This document shows positions 1-8,053 of a DNA stretch of 64,000 nucleotides, one piece after another. The position numbers and the translations under genes were made by a program. Source of the stretch: Denitratisoma sp. DHT3 (GTDB lineage: Bacteria > Pseudomonadota > Gammaproteobacteria > Burkholderiales > Rhodocyclaceae). The stretch lies in assembly GCF_007833355.1 (NCBI RefSeq), contig NZ_CP020914.1:172047-236046 (forward strand), written 5' to 3'. The notes beneath the pieces were generated by a model, which was given only the letters and a program-made list of their open reading frames with translations, did not search any database and was not told the origin of the DNA. Positions within the stretch are counted from its first letter, which is position 1. Every line of letters starts with the position of its first letter.

Positions 1-47
1 AATCCGCTTCAGGCCATGTGGCCTTCACCAACTGGAAAGGAAGTGAG

Positions 48-338
48 ATGAATAAAGCGGAACTGATCGAAATCGCCGCCAAGGAGGCCGATATCAGCAA
101 GGCCGCCGCTGGCAAGGCTCTGGATGCCGTCATTGGTGCAGTGGTCAAGGCTGTTTCAAAGGGCGATACCGTCACTTTGGTTGGTTTTGGCACTTTCAAA
201 TCTGCCAAGCGTGCCGCTCGTACCGGTAAGAACCCGCAAACCGGCGCCACGATCAAGATTCCGGCCACCACCGTGCCGAAGTTCACCGCCGGTGCAGGTT
301 TCAAGACGGCTGTGGCAGGCAAGAAGGCCAAGAAATAA
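48..338 (+). CDS. hupB: HU family DNA-binding protein
   Basis: A 96-residue histone-like protein that bends and compacts DNA as a dimer. The sequence starts MNKAELIEIAAKEADISKA and carries the HU signature around GFGTFKSAKRAARTGKNPQT, the DNA-binding beta-arm, with a Lys/Ala-rich C-terminus (AVAGKKAKK). The ATG at 48 is chosen over an in-frame ATG at 18 because it follows a GGAAAGGAAG ribosome-binding site and gives the canonical HU N-terminus and length. A strong terminator follows. Family assignment is firm; HU-alpha versus HU-beta is not resolvable here. Confidence 0.95.
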   Translation: MNKAELIEIAAKEADISKAAAGKALDAVIGAVVKAVSKGDTVTLVGFGTFKSAKRAARTGKNPQTGATIKIPATTVPKFTAGAGFKTAVAGKKAKK

Positions 339-364
339 TAAGCAAGGCTTTGCTTCTGCCATCA

Positions 365-390
365 AGCCCGTCTTTGGACGGGCTTTTTTC
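365..390 (+). terminator. Rho-independent terminator of the HU gene
   Basis: Perfect 8-bp stem AGCCCGTC / GACGGGCT with a TTTG loop, followed by a T-run, 27 bases after the HU stop codon. Confidence 0.9.
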
Positions 391-497
391 TTGTGCAAGA
401 GGCGCACGGCGTAAGGCGCACTCCGCTTGAGCATCTTGAGTTGGCAGCGCCGCATCATTGCGCCGCGCCGGACTCTGCGGCCGAATGCAAATTCGGC

Positions 498-526
498 TTC
501 CACATTTTTCGTGGCGTCGCTATAAT
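498..526 (+). promoter_or_regulatory. Promoter of tRNA-Phe
   Basis: A perfect -10 box TATAAT lies at 521-526, with a weak -35-like TTCCAC 17 bp upstream. Transcription would start a few bases before the tRNA, as usual for tRNA genes. Confidence 0.6.
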
Positions 527-538
527 GCGCCGCTCTTC

Positions 539-614
539 GGCCAGGTAGCTCAGTTGGTAGAGCAGCGGATTGAAAATCCGCGTGTCGACGGTTCGATTCC
601 GCCCCTGGCCACCA
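539..614 (+). tRNA. tRNA-Phe (GAA)
   Basis: A 76-base cloverleaf including an encoded CCA end. Acceptor stem GGCCAGG/CCTGGCC, D-arm GCTC/GAGC, anticodon stem GCGGA/TCCGC with loop TTGAAAA (anticodon GAA, Phe), T-loop TTCGATT. The T-stem GACGG/CCGCC contains one A-C mismatch at its second pair; all other stems are fully paired. Confidence 0.97.
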
Positions 615-625
615 GATTAAAGTTA

Positions 626-660
626 AAGCGGCTTCCAATTCATGGAAGCCGCTTTTGTTT
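626..660 (+). terminator. Terminator after tRNA-Phe
   Basis: Perfect 11-bp stem AAGCGGCTTCC / GGAAGCCGCTT with a 7-base loop and a TTTTGTTT tail, 11 bases after the tRNA CCA end. Confidence 0.9.
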
Positions 661-1054
661 CTGGGGACACTGTACGTAGCTGCCAGCTCTTTTCTGGGCT
701 GACCTGCCTGGCTTCGGTATTGATCGAATTGATGCGGTCTCTCCCGGACGGCAGAGCGCTGGGAATGCTTCCTTCCCTGCCGCATCAAGATCTCCAGTGC
801 GACATCCCTCAACGAACCCTGAATTTTCCTCTTCAGACCGGTACTGAGCGGGTGTGGCCCCAACTGGGGCCGCGATGCTCCGGTGGGCGACGATTTGCCC
901 ATTCCGGGTAAGAATGACGACGATTCCGATACTGCGACGATATCAGATGCCTAGAATGGACCGCGCGGCCCGCGAGCCTTCGCGGGTCGGGTGTTGTGTG
1001 TGTCATGGATGGGGTTTGGATGCCCCGGGTTCGAGGGCAGGAGGGATATTCCAG
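661..1054. other. Intergenic stretch without a convincing gene
   Basis: About 390 bases between the tRNA terminator and the TetR start. No ORF with recognisable features is seen in any frame. It holds a hairpin CCCGCGA/TCGCGGG at 969-986 without a T-run and, at its right end, the AGGAGGG ribosome-binding site of the TetR gene. It probably carries that gene's promoter, but no clear -35/-10 pair stands out. Confidence 0.5.
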
Positions 1055-1768
1055 ATGGGATTGAGCAGGAGCCATGGCGCGAGGACGAAACCCACCGTTC
1101 TTCCTCTCAACCTGAAAAAACAGCCGCGTCAGTCTCGGGCCAAGTTCACCGTGAGCGTCATTCTCGAAGCGGCCCAGCAGCTTCTGTGGGAGGGAGGGAT
1201 CAAGGCGGTGACGACACGGCATGTCGCCCAGCGCGCCGGCGTAGGGGTCGGGACGCTCTATGAGTATTTCCCCAACCGCGACGCAATCCTGATCCAGTTG
1301 GCCAATCGCTCGATGCGGAAGCGTTTCCAGGACGCCATCCCTCACTTTCACGAGTCTCTCGACATCTCCCTGCCCGAACTCTTTCGTGTCGCCACGGAGT
1401 ATGCCGTCGAAGTCGATCGTGAGTTGTTGCGCTTCGGGCACGAATTCCATGCCCGCTACGCGCGGCATTTCAACCTGGGGAATTACTACCCATTGAGCAA
1501 CGACCGTCGACGCCAGCAGATCCTCGACACCGTGGAGCGCAGCGCCGCGAAAATGTTGTCCGATCGTTCCGACGAGGTGGGCGCGGCGAATACGGAGATG
1601 GCCGCCTTCCTGATCTGTCGGGCCTTGCGGGGCATGATCAACACGGTGGTGGAGGAACGGCCGGAGCTGATCCATTCTCCAGCCTTCGCCGCCACCTTGC
1701 AAAGGATCATGCTGGCGATCGCCGACTACCGTGAGCCTCTTCCGGTAAAGGCATCTCCTTCCGTCTGA
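1055..1768 (+). CDS. TetR/AcrR family transcriptional regulator
   Basis: A 237-residue regulator. The N-terminal helix-turn-helix is at about residues 38-75 (key stretch VTTRHVAQRAGVGVGTLYEY, then FPNRDAIL); the rest is a ligand-binding domain of variable sequence. The reading frame is open from 854, but the ATG at 1055 is preceded by a good AGGAGGG and gives a normal TetR N-terminus. It lies upstream of a sulfotransferase gene and is separated from it by a terminator, so it is its own unit. Ligand unknown; a lipid or acyl-CoA would fit the neighbourhood. Confidence 0.85.
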   Translation: MGLSRSHGARTKPTVLPLNLKKQPRQSRAKFTVSVILEAAQQLLWEGGIKAVTTRHVAQRAGVGVGTLYEYFPNRDAILIQLANRSMRKRFQDAIPHFHESLDISLPELFRVATEYAVEVDRELLRFGHEFHARYARHFNLGNYYPLSNDRRRQQILDTVERSAAKMLSDRSDEVGAANTEMAAFLICRALRGMINTVVEERPELIHSPAFAATLQRIMLAIADYREPLPVKASPSV

Positions 1769-1803
1769 GCGTCCCGGTCAATGTGTGCTGAGGTCCGTGA
1801 GCC

Positions 1804-1825
1804 GCACCTTCGGGTGCTTTCTTTT
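1804..1825 (+). terminator. Terminator of the TetR gene
   Basis: Stem GCACC/GGTGC with a stable TTCG tetraloop followed by TTTCTTTT, 36 bases after the TetR stop. Confidence 0.75.
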
Positions 1826-1905
1826 GGGGTGAACGATTTGTCCGGCTTCGTTTCCAGTCATTGCCGCAACAGGGTGATGCGATCTGAAGTCGGAGGCAGG
1901 GAGCT

Positions 1906-3141
1906 ATGAACTATCCGTCGCCGCGACAGGCGTTCTACGTCAAGCTAATCAACCGTACCGGGGCCTTGGCCAGAAGTTCCGGCCTGGCGGGGCGTCCCAT
2001 GACGCCGACGACACTGATGGCCGCTGCCGTGAAACGGACCGGACTGGAGGACTTCGGCGATCCCGATTGTCGTCCGGCGCTTGAGCATTTTGTGGATTCC
2101 CTGGAAAGCGAAGCGCGACTGTCCACCATCGGCCGCATGGTGACGCGCCGGATGCTGGAAGACACCCTGGCTCACCGCCTGCGAATCGTGGAATATCGCA
2201 AACGGCACTCGGACGTGGCTCGGCAAATCATTCGCCGCCCCTTGATCATCATGGGGCTGCCGCGGACCGGCACGACGATTCTCTTCGAACTCCTGGCCCA
2301 GGATCCGGCCCATCGCTCTCCCGCCACTTGGGAAATCGCCGAGCCCGTGCCGCCGGCCCGAGGTGAAACCTATCGGACGGACCCGCGCATCGCCCGGGTG
2401 GACAAGGGGTTGAAGATTTTCGACAGGGATCTGGCGGCGGGAATCAACGCCATTCATGCCATGGGGGCATCCCTGCCCCAGGAATGCCTGGCGATCAGCG
2501 CTTTCCAGTTCATGTCGGAGCAGTTCGGCGTCAATTATTTCGTCCCGAGCTATCGACGCTGGTACATGGCACAGGACATGGAGCCGACCTACCGTTGGCA
2601 CCATCAATTCCTCCAGCACATGCAGTCCGGCTTGGCGCGGGACCGCTGGGTCTTGAAGACGCCGCCCCATATGGCATTCATCGAAGCCTTGCTGACGGTG
2701 TATCCCGATGCCTGCCTGGTACAGACCCATCGCGACCCGATGGAGGTGATGGCCTCCGTTTCAAGCCTGGCCTGCACGGCTCATGGCGGTTTTTCCGATC
2801 ATGTGGATCCGGTGCTGACCGCCGACCTGGAGGTGCGCCATTTCGCCGACATGCTCCAGCGCTGCCTGAAATCACGCGCCGCGCTGGCCGATGAGTCCAC
2901 GCATTTTTTCGACATCTATTTCAAGGACATCATCAGCGATCCGATCGGCGCCATCGCCCGGCTCTATGCCCATTTCGGCTTCGACTTCAGCGCCGAGGCC
3001 AGACAGGCGATGGAACGCTATCTGGCGCAGCGCCCCAGGGAGAAGCACGGGGTTCACCGCTACACGCTGGAAGAGTTCGGTCTCGACAAAGCCCGCCACG
3101 GCGGCCTGTTCGAGGATTACCGCCGCCGTTTTGGGCTGTAG
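1906..3141 (+). CDS. Sulfotransferase family protein
   Basis: A 411-residue cytoplasmic protein of the PAPS-dependent sulfotransferase superfamily. The 5'-phosphosulfate-binding loop is GLPRTGTT at residues 117-124, and a 3'-phosphate-binding segment THRDPMEVMASVSS (R276, S284) lies in the C-terminal half. A GGAGGCAGGGAG sequence precedes the ATG. It is a single gene, convergent with the secreted propeller-like protein. The family moves sulfonate onto hydroxyls of lipids or small molecules. The acceptor cannot be read from sequence; a sterol or hydroxylated side chain is a guess from the neighbouring hydroxylase. Some members of this broad family have uncertain activity. Confidence 0.8.
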   Translation: MNYPSPRQAFYVKLINRTGALARSSGLAGRPMTPTTLMAAAVKRTGLEDFGDPDCRPALEHFVDSLESEARLSTIGRMVTRRMLEDTLAHRLRIVEYRKRHSDVARQIIRRPLIIMGLPRTGTTILFELLAQDPAHRSPATWEIAEPVPPARGETYRTDPRIARVDKGLKIFDRDLAAGINAIHAMGASLPQECLAISAFQFMSEQFGVNYFVPSYRRWYMAQDMEPTYRWHHQFLQHMQSGLARDRWVLKTPPHMAFIEALLTVYPDACLVQTHRDPMEVMASVSSLACTAHGGFSDHVDPVLTADLEVRHFADMLQRCLKSRAALADESTHFFDIYFKDIISDPIGAIARLYAHFGFDFSAEARQAMERYLAQRPREKHGVHRYTLEEFGLDKARHGGLFEDYRRRFGL

Positions 3142-3149
3142 CCGACACC

Positions 3150-3172
3150 GCACCGCCGTTTCACGGCGGTGC
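3150..3172. terminator. Hairpin between convergent genes
   Basis: Perfect 9-bp stem GCACCGCCG/CGGCGGTGC with a TTTCA loop, in the gap between the convergent sulfotransferase and propeller-like genes. There is no T-run on either side, so termination is plausible but unproven. Confidence 0.45.
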
Positions 3173-3180
3173 GTCGCAGC

Positions 3181-4821
3181 TTACGGTCGTCGGCCCGGTC
3201 CGGCGTTGCCGATCCGCAGATGCACGGTGCCACCGAAGCCGGCATAGAGCGGGTCGCCGTTGGGCAGCAATTGCACGGCAATGTAGGCGGGGTTGTAGCG
3301 CTGGCTGGGGCCGAGGCGGTAAAGCCCCAGCGTCTTGCCCGTGGCCCAATCGAGGCTGAGCCAGGCCCACTGGCCGTCGGCGATCGTGCCCAGATGGAGG
3401 CCGCCGTCCCGGGCGCTGATGGCCGGTGTTGAGCTTGGGCTGGAAACGTCGGCCCGCACCCAGTCTCGCAGGAAGCGGCGCTGTTTCGGATCCCAGCGGA
3501 ATTTCTGCAGCCCGAGCGGCGTCAGCGCCGGATCGGTGAGACGCAGCACCACGTCCAGGGTCAGGGATTCGCCGGTGCGGGGCCGGTTGTCGCCGAGCAC
3601 GGCGCCGTAGCCGAGGACGGCGGCGGCATTCTCGGAATAGGACTCCACCCGCTTCGGGTCGCCGAAATCCACGGGCAGCTTGCCCGCGACGCGACGGCTG
3701 CTGGTGCCGGGAAGCTGCTTCCAGTCCGCCGGAATCTCGTCGCGCCAGTAGAGCACGGCGTTATTCACGTCGGCGGCATCGGTGATGATGACGAAGCGGT
3801 CGCGATCCTTGGGGCCACCCATCAGCACCGGCGTGGTGCCGGTGCCGCGGCTGCCGCGATGGGTCTTGTCGCGGGGGCCGATTTCATAGGCTTCGGTCCA
3901 GGCGCCATCCTCCGGCCGGTCGCTGATTCTGCCGTCCTTCCAGACCACCTTGTGGAGCTTCTTGCTGCCGGCGAAATAGATGCCGCCCTTTTCGTCCACC
4001 GACAGGCCGTTCCAGATGACTTCATCGCCGATCCGGTAGTAGTGGGCCTGTTTCAGGTCGGGAGAGACCACGATCAGGGTGCCATCCATGCTGACGATGG
4101 CCAGGTGGCCGTCGTGGAGCGCATTGAAGCCGATGATGATGGGCAGGGGAACGGGCATGGCCTTGTTCATCCGGGCCGGGTCGAACACCAGCTCGCCCTT
4201 GGCAACGATGGGGGAGTCGGCCTGGCCGGGAATCTGGTCGCCATAGGCCAGGACGCGGTCGCGTCCGCCCGTGTAGAGCGTGCCGTCACGGCTCAAGGCG
4301 CCGTAGAAGGCACGTATGGCTTCCGTCTCGTAGCCCTTCCAGGGAGCGGCCAGGCGCTTGAATTCGACGCTGTCGGGTGTGTGCCGATCCAGTTCGGCGA
4401 CGATGCGCTGCATGTCCTCGCCGCTGTAGTAGGGAAACTTGTCCGTGGGCAGGCGCAGTTCCCGGAGCAGGGTCAGGGTGTTGTTCTTGAGGGTCAGCTT
4501 CTCGACGCGATCGACCTTGCTCAACCAGAGCACCTGGGTACCGTCGGGATAGCGCCGGTCGAAGGCGCCGGCGGAGATCGGGCTTTCCCACAACAGATCG
4601 ATCTCCCGGTCGGACAGGAGGCGCGAACCGCCTTGCGGGCCGCGTACCGGCAGAGCCCCGGTCTGGTAGCCGTCGCAGTGGGTCAGCGCACAAACTCCCT
4701 CGGCCAGGGCCGGGTTGGCCGGAGTGGTCTGAGTGGCCGGAATGTCGCGGGCCGCGGCGCCGAATGCGCTGCAAGCGGCCAGCATGAGGCAGAGGCGTTG
4801 AAGGGTGGGGTTGCGGTTCAT
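3181..4821 (-). CDS. Secreted beta-propeller-like protein of unknown function
   Basis: A 546-residue protein with an N-terminal signal peptide (MNRNPTLQRL, then LCLMLAACSAFGAAA), so probably periplasmic. The start at 4821 is chosen over an in-frame ATG 48 bases upstream because it begins the signal peptide. The body has repeated short segments such as GTLYTGGRDRVLAYG, DGTLIVVSPD and GGIYFAGSKKLHKVVW that look like blades of a beta-propeller. Paired cysteines near the N-terminus (VCALTHCDG) could form a disulfide. It is divergent from the molybdenum hydroxylase subunit and shares its promoter region, suggesting co-regulation. No enzyme motif recognised. Confidence 0.6.
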   Translation of the reverse strand: MNRNPTLQRLCLMLAACSAFGAAARDIPATQTTPANPALAEGVCALTHCDGYQTGALPVRGPQGGSRLLSDREIDLLWESPISAGAFDRRYPDGTQVLWLSKVDRVEKLTLKNNTLTLLRELRLPTDKFPYYSGEDMQRIVAELDRHTPDSVEFKRLAAPWKGYETEAIRAFYGALSRDGTLYTGGRDRVLAYGDQIPGQADSPIVAKGELVFDPARMNKAMPVPLPIIIGFNALHDGHLAIVSMDGTLIVVSPDLKQAHYYRIGDEVIWNGLSVDEKGGIYFAGSKKLHKVVWKDGRISDRPEDGAWTEAYEIGPRDKTHRGSRGTGTTPVLMGGPKDRDRFVIITDAADVNNAVLYWRDEIPADWKQLPGTSSRRVAGKLPVDFGDPKRVESYSENAAAVLGYGAVLGDNRPRTGESLTLDVVLRLTDPALTPLGLQKFRWDPKQRRFLRDWVRADVSSPSSTPAISARDGGLHLGTIADGQWAWLSLDWATGKTLGLYRLGPSQRYNPAYIAVQLLPNGDPLYAGFGGTVHLRIGNAGPGRRP

Positions 4822-4866
4822 GACATCTCCCTGAAGGTGGCCAGTCGGTGGGTGCAGCATACCGTA

Positions 4867-4899
4867 CACGTGTTAGGATGAACGCTTGCACGTGTTAGG
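4867..4899. promoter_or_regulatory. Pair of CACGTGTTAGG direct repeats in the divergent promoter
   Basis: The 11-mer CACGTGTTAGG occurs at 4867-4877 and 4889-4899, exactly 22 bp apart (two helical turns). Each copy holds the palindrome CACGTG. The second copy runs into the likely ribosome-binding site (TAGGTGA) of the hydroxylase gene. This looks like a tandem operator for a dimeric regulator acting on both divergent genes. Confidence 0.55.
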
Positions 4900-4908
4900 T
4901 GATTCATC

Positions 4909-7857
4909 ATGAACCCTGTACCCCAGAATCAATCCCGACGCCGGTTTCTGCTGCTGGCCGCCGCCGCTGGTGCGGCCGCCGCCGCCGGCATCCCGTTCTA
5001 CCACTATCGGCTGAAGGCCGGCGCCAGCGCCAAGCTCGGGCCCAGGGCGACGCCCAAGCTCAACAGCTGGGAGGACTTGTATCGCCAGCGCTGGACCTGG
5101 GACAAGATCGCCAAGGGCTCCCACGGCTGGTCCAACTGCCGCTCGGCCTGCGCCTGGGATCTTTACGTCAAGGACGGCGTGGTGGTGCGGGAGGAACAGA
5201 CGGCCACCTACGACCAGTCCGAGCCGGGAGTGCCGGACTTCAATCCGCGGGGCTGTCAGAAGGGGGCCTGCTACACCGAGGTGATGTACGGGCCTTCCCG
5301 CACCTCGGTTCCCTTGAAGCGGGTCGGTCCTCGAGGCTCCGGCAAGTGGGAGCGGATCAGTTGGGACCAGGCCATGGCGGAGATCGCCGAGAAGTGCGTC
5401 GATGCCGCGGTGAAATGGGGGCCCGAGACGATCTACCAGGATCTGGGACCCAACTACGACAACGGTCCGACGACGGCGGGGCGCTTCAAGTTCCAGCTGA
5501 TGGCCGGCGGCTTGTTCGCCGACATGTGGGCCGAGATCGGCGACCTCAATCTGGGCGCGTTGATGTCCATGGGCATGGCCCACGTCGGCGGCTCATCGGA
5601 CGAGTGGTTCCTCTCCGACTTCCTGGTGGTCTGGATGATGAACCCGTCGGTGACCCAGATCCCGGATGCCCATTTCCTCTACGAGGCGCGCTACAACGGC
5701 ACCGAGCTGGTGGTGATCGACCCTATCTATTCCGCCACGGCGATCCATGCCGACCAGTGGCTGCCGCTGACGCCGGGCAGCGATGCCGCCCTGGGGCTGG
5801 CGGTGGCCCGCCACCTCTTCGAGCAGGATGCCATCGACCACGCCTACGTGCGGGAGCAGACCGACCTGCCGATCCTGGTGCGGATGGATACCGGGCGCAT
5901 GCTGCGGGAAGCGGACCTCAAGGAAGGCGGCAAGGACAACCTGGTATACCTCTGGCATCCGCAGAAGCAGGCACCCGTGCCCGCGCCGGGCTGCGAGGGC
6001 GCCGGCGGCATCAGCATCCGCCTGGACTTCGAACCGCCCATCGAGGGCAGCTGGAAGATCAAGCTGAAGGATGGCCAGGAGGTGCTGCTGGCGACGGTGG
6101 GCTCTCTGCTGAAGGAGAGCCTCGATCCCTGGACCTTCGAGCGCACGGCGGAAGTCACCACCTTGAGCGTGGAGCAGATCCGTGCCTTCGCCGACGGCTG
6201 GGTCAAGGCCAAGCGGCCCATGGTGCTGTCTTCCTGGGGCTCCAACCGCTACCTGCATTCGGATCTGATGAACCGCACCAAGATCCTCTGCCTGATGCTG
6301 AAGGGCGCCATCGGCCGCAAGGGCGCGGGGCTGCAGAGCACGGGTTTCATCGATCTGGAAGGCTTCGGCAATGCGATGCAGGTGGAGAAGGACGGCATCC
6401 GCGGCCGGATCGGCATGATCCTCAACCTGATGACGCCGAAGGATCTCTTCGACGTGGCGGTGGACATGACCATGAAGCGCAAGACCGAGAATCAGGTCAT
6501 GCGCGAAGGCGAGCGGCGCTTCGAGTCCGAGGTGATCTGCAACACCACGGTGACGGCCGTCGACTACCGCTACCAGGGCATCAAGGAGGCGCTGGCCAAG
6601 GAGCAGGATCATCTGCTGCCCCGTCCTCTGGCCGCCTACCATGAGGAGTCGACGCGCAATGGCTGGGAGCCGGACTTCCCGCGCAGCGGCAGCCCGAAGA
6701 TCTTCTTCTCCGGCGGCTCCAACCTGCTCCGGCGCAACAACCTGCCCCAGTATCTGAAGGCGAACATGTGGGCCGACATGGAATTGATCGTGGACATCAA
6801 TCCCAAGTTCTCCTTCACCGGCACCGAGGCCGACTACATCCTGCCGGCGGCCGGCTGGTACGAGAAGGTGGGCATCAAATACACCATGGCCTATGCGCCC
6901 TACCTCCATTACTGCGACCAGGCGATCCCGCCCCTGGCGGAGTCGAAGGACGAGTTCGAGATCTACTGGCTGCTCTCGCGGGAGATCGAGCGCATCGCCA
7001 AGGCGCGCGACCTGCCGGTCTTCAACAGCTGCCATCGGCCCACCGACTGGAAGACCCTGCACCAGCGCTACAGCTGCGAGGGCGCGCTCGGCCCCAAGGA
7101 CGCCGAGCGCGTGCTGAGCGACATCATCGAGCAGAGCTCGGCGACCAAGGGCATGAGCCTGGAACAGCTGAAGACGGTGGGTGCCGCCCGCTTCGTGGCC
7201 ACCGGTGGCAATGTGTCGCCGGCATACACCTACAACCCGGACTGGAAGGGCAAGGGCGTGCTGAACACCCTGATCGCCTTCACCGAGTACAAGGAGCCCT
7301 GGCCCACCTTCAGCGGCCGGCTGACGAGCTTCATCGACCATCCGTGGTTCCTCGAGCTGGGGGAGCAGCTTCCCACCCACAAGCCCAGCCCCAAGGCCGG
7401 TGGCAACTATCCTTTCCAGTTCGTCAGCTGCCATGCCCGCTGGTCGATCCACTCCACCTGGCGCGACACGCCGATGATGCTGCGCTTCCAGCGCGGGGAG
7501 CCACAGGTCTGGATCAATCCGGCGGATGCCCACCGGATCGGCGTCAAGGATTACGACTACGCCGAGATCCACAACGACTACGGCTCGGTGCGGATGCGGA
7601 TCAAGTTCTCCACCATGGTGCGCCCCGGCGTCGCCTATTACTACCACGCCTGGGAGCCCCACCAGTTCCCCAACCACCAGTCCTTCAAATGGCTGATCCC
7701 CGGCCTCATCAATCCCCTGCACATGGCCGGCGGCACTTCGCAGCTCCAACATGGCATCAGCAAGTACCAGGCGGGCACGGCGGTGCAGGACACGCGGGTC
7801 GGCATCCGCCCCTGGACCGGCCAGCCGACGGGGGCGAAGCCGGTCGTCAAGGCGTAA
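4909..7857 (+). CDS. Molybdopterin oxidoreductase alpha subunit, ethylbenzene / steroid C25 dehydrogenase family
   Basis: A 982-residue type II DMSO-reductase-family catalytic subunit. A Tat signal (SRRRFLLLAAAAGAAAAAG, residues 9-27) sends it folded to the periplasm. The N-terminal [4Fe-4S] ligands appear as H72, C77, C81 and C116 in a His/Cys/Cys/Cys pattern typical of type II enzymes. D212 (AEIGDLNLG) lies where NarG-type enzymes have the Mo-ligating Asp. The molybdopterin-binding C-terminal domain is present. The family hydroxylates hydrocarbons with water; ethylbenzene dehydrogenase and the steroid C25 dehydrogenase of Sterolibacterium belong here. Full length, but no beta (Fe-S), gamma (heme) or chaperone gene is adjacent: a TetR gene follows. 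The natural substrate is inferred from family and context. Confidence 0.85.
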   Translation: MNPVPQNQSRRRFLLLAAAAGAAAAAGIPFYHYRLKAGASAKLGPRATPKLNSWEDLYRQRWTWDKIAKGSHGWSNCRSACAWDLYVKDGVVVREEQTATYDQSEPGVPDFNPRGCQKGACYTEVMYGPSRTSVPLKRVGPRGSGKWERISWDQAMAEIAEKCVDAAVKWGPETIYQDLGPNYDNGPTTAGRFKFQLMAGGLFADMWAEIGDLNLGALMSMGMAHVGGSSDEWFLSDFLVVWMMNPSVTQIPDAHFLYEARYNGTELVVIDPIYSATAIHADQWLPLTPGSDAALGLAVARHLFEQDAIDHAYVREQTDLPILVRMDTGRMLREADLKEGGKDNLVYLWHPQKQAPVPAPGCEGAGGISIRLDFEPPIEGSWKIKLKDGQEVLLATVGSLLKESLDPWTFERTAEVTTLSVEQIRAFADGWVKAKRPMVLSSWGSNRYLHSDLMNRTKILCLMLKGAIGRKGAGLQSTGFIDLEGFGNAMQVEKDGIRGRIGMILNLMTPKDLFDVAVDMTMKRKTENQVMREGERRFESEVICNTTVTAVDYRYQGIKEALAKEQDHLLPRPLAAYHEESTRNGWEPDFPRSGSPKIFFSGGSNLLRRNNLPQYLKANMWADMELIVDINPKFSFTGTEADYILPAAGWYEKVGIKYTMAYAPYLHYCDQAIPPLAESKDEFEIYWLLSREIERIAKARDLPVFNSCHRPTDWKTLHQRYSCEGALGPKDAERVLSDIIEQSSATKGMSLEQLKTVGAARFVATGGNVSPAYTYNPDWKGKGVLNTLIAFTEYKEPWPTFSGRLTSFIDHPWFLELGEQLPTHKPSPKAGGNYPFQFVSCHARWSIHSTWRDTPMMLRFQRGEPQVWINPADAHRIGVKDYDYAEIHNDYGSVRMRIKFSTMVRPGVAYYYHAWEPHQFPNHQSFKWLIPGLINPLHMAGGTSQLQHGISKYQAGTAVQDTRVGIRPWTGQPTGAKPVVKA

Positions 7858-8001
7858 GGCGGCCGGGCCGTTCCATGGTTATCCGATCCTCGCGGATTTT
7901 CGGCGACGTGGCTGACCATGGACGGACATGCCGCCATGCGTCGACGGCGCCAACTGTATGAGGAACGCGGTCATTCCGGTGCAATCGTGGTTGGGGATGT
8001 C

Positions 8002-8017
8002 ATGCTGCCGGCGGCAT
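8002..8017. promoter_or_regulatory. Near-perfect palindrome upstream of the second TetR gene
   Basis: ATGCTGCC/GGCGGCAT, a 16-bp inverted repeat with one mismatch, 36 bp before the TetR start codon. Position and symmetry fit an autoregulatory operator; not otherwise supported. Confidence 0.35.
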
Positions 8018-8053
8018 TCCCGTTGTTAGAATCTTCCTCCATTTCCGCCGTGA

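Noticed and set aside
854..1054. 67-codon N-terminal extension of the TetR gene at 1055
   Set aside because: The in-frame ATGs upstream lack ribosome-binding sites, and the extension has no regulator-like sequence; 1055 follows AGGAGGG.
5593..7752. 719-codon ORF antisense to the molybdenum hydroxylase gene
   Set aside because: A high-GC shadow ORF: low-complexity His/Gly/Arg-rich translation and no start signals, opposite a clear family member.
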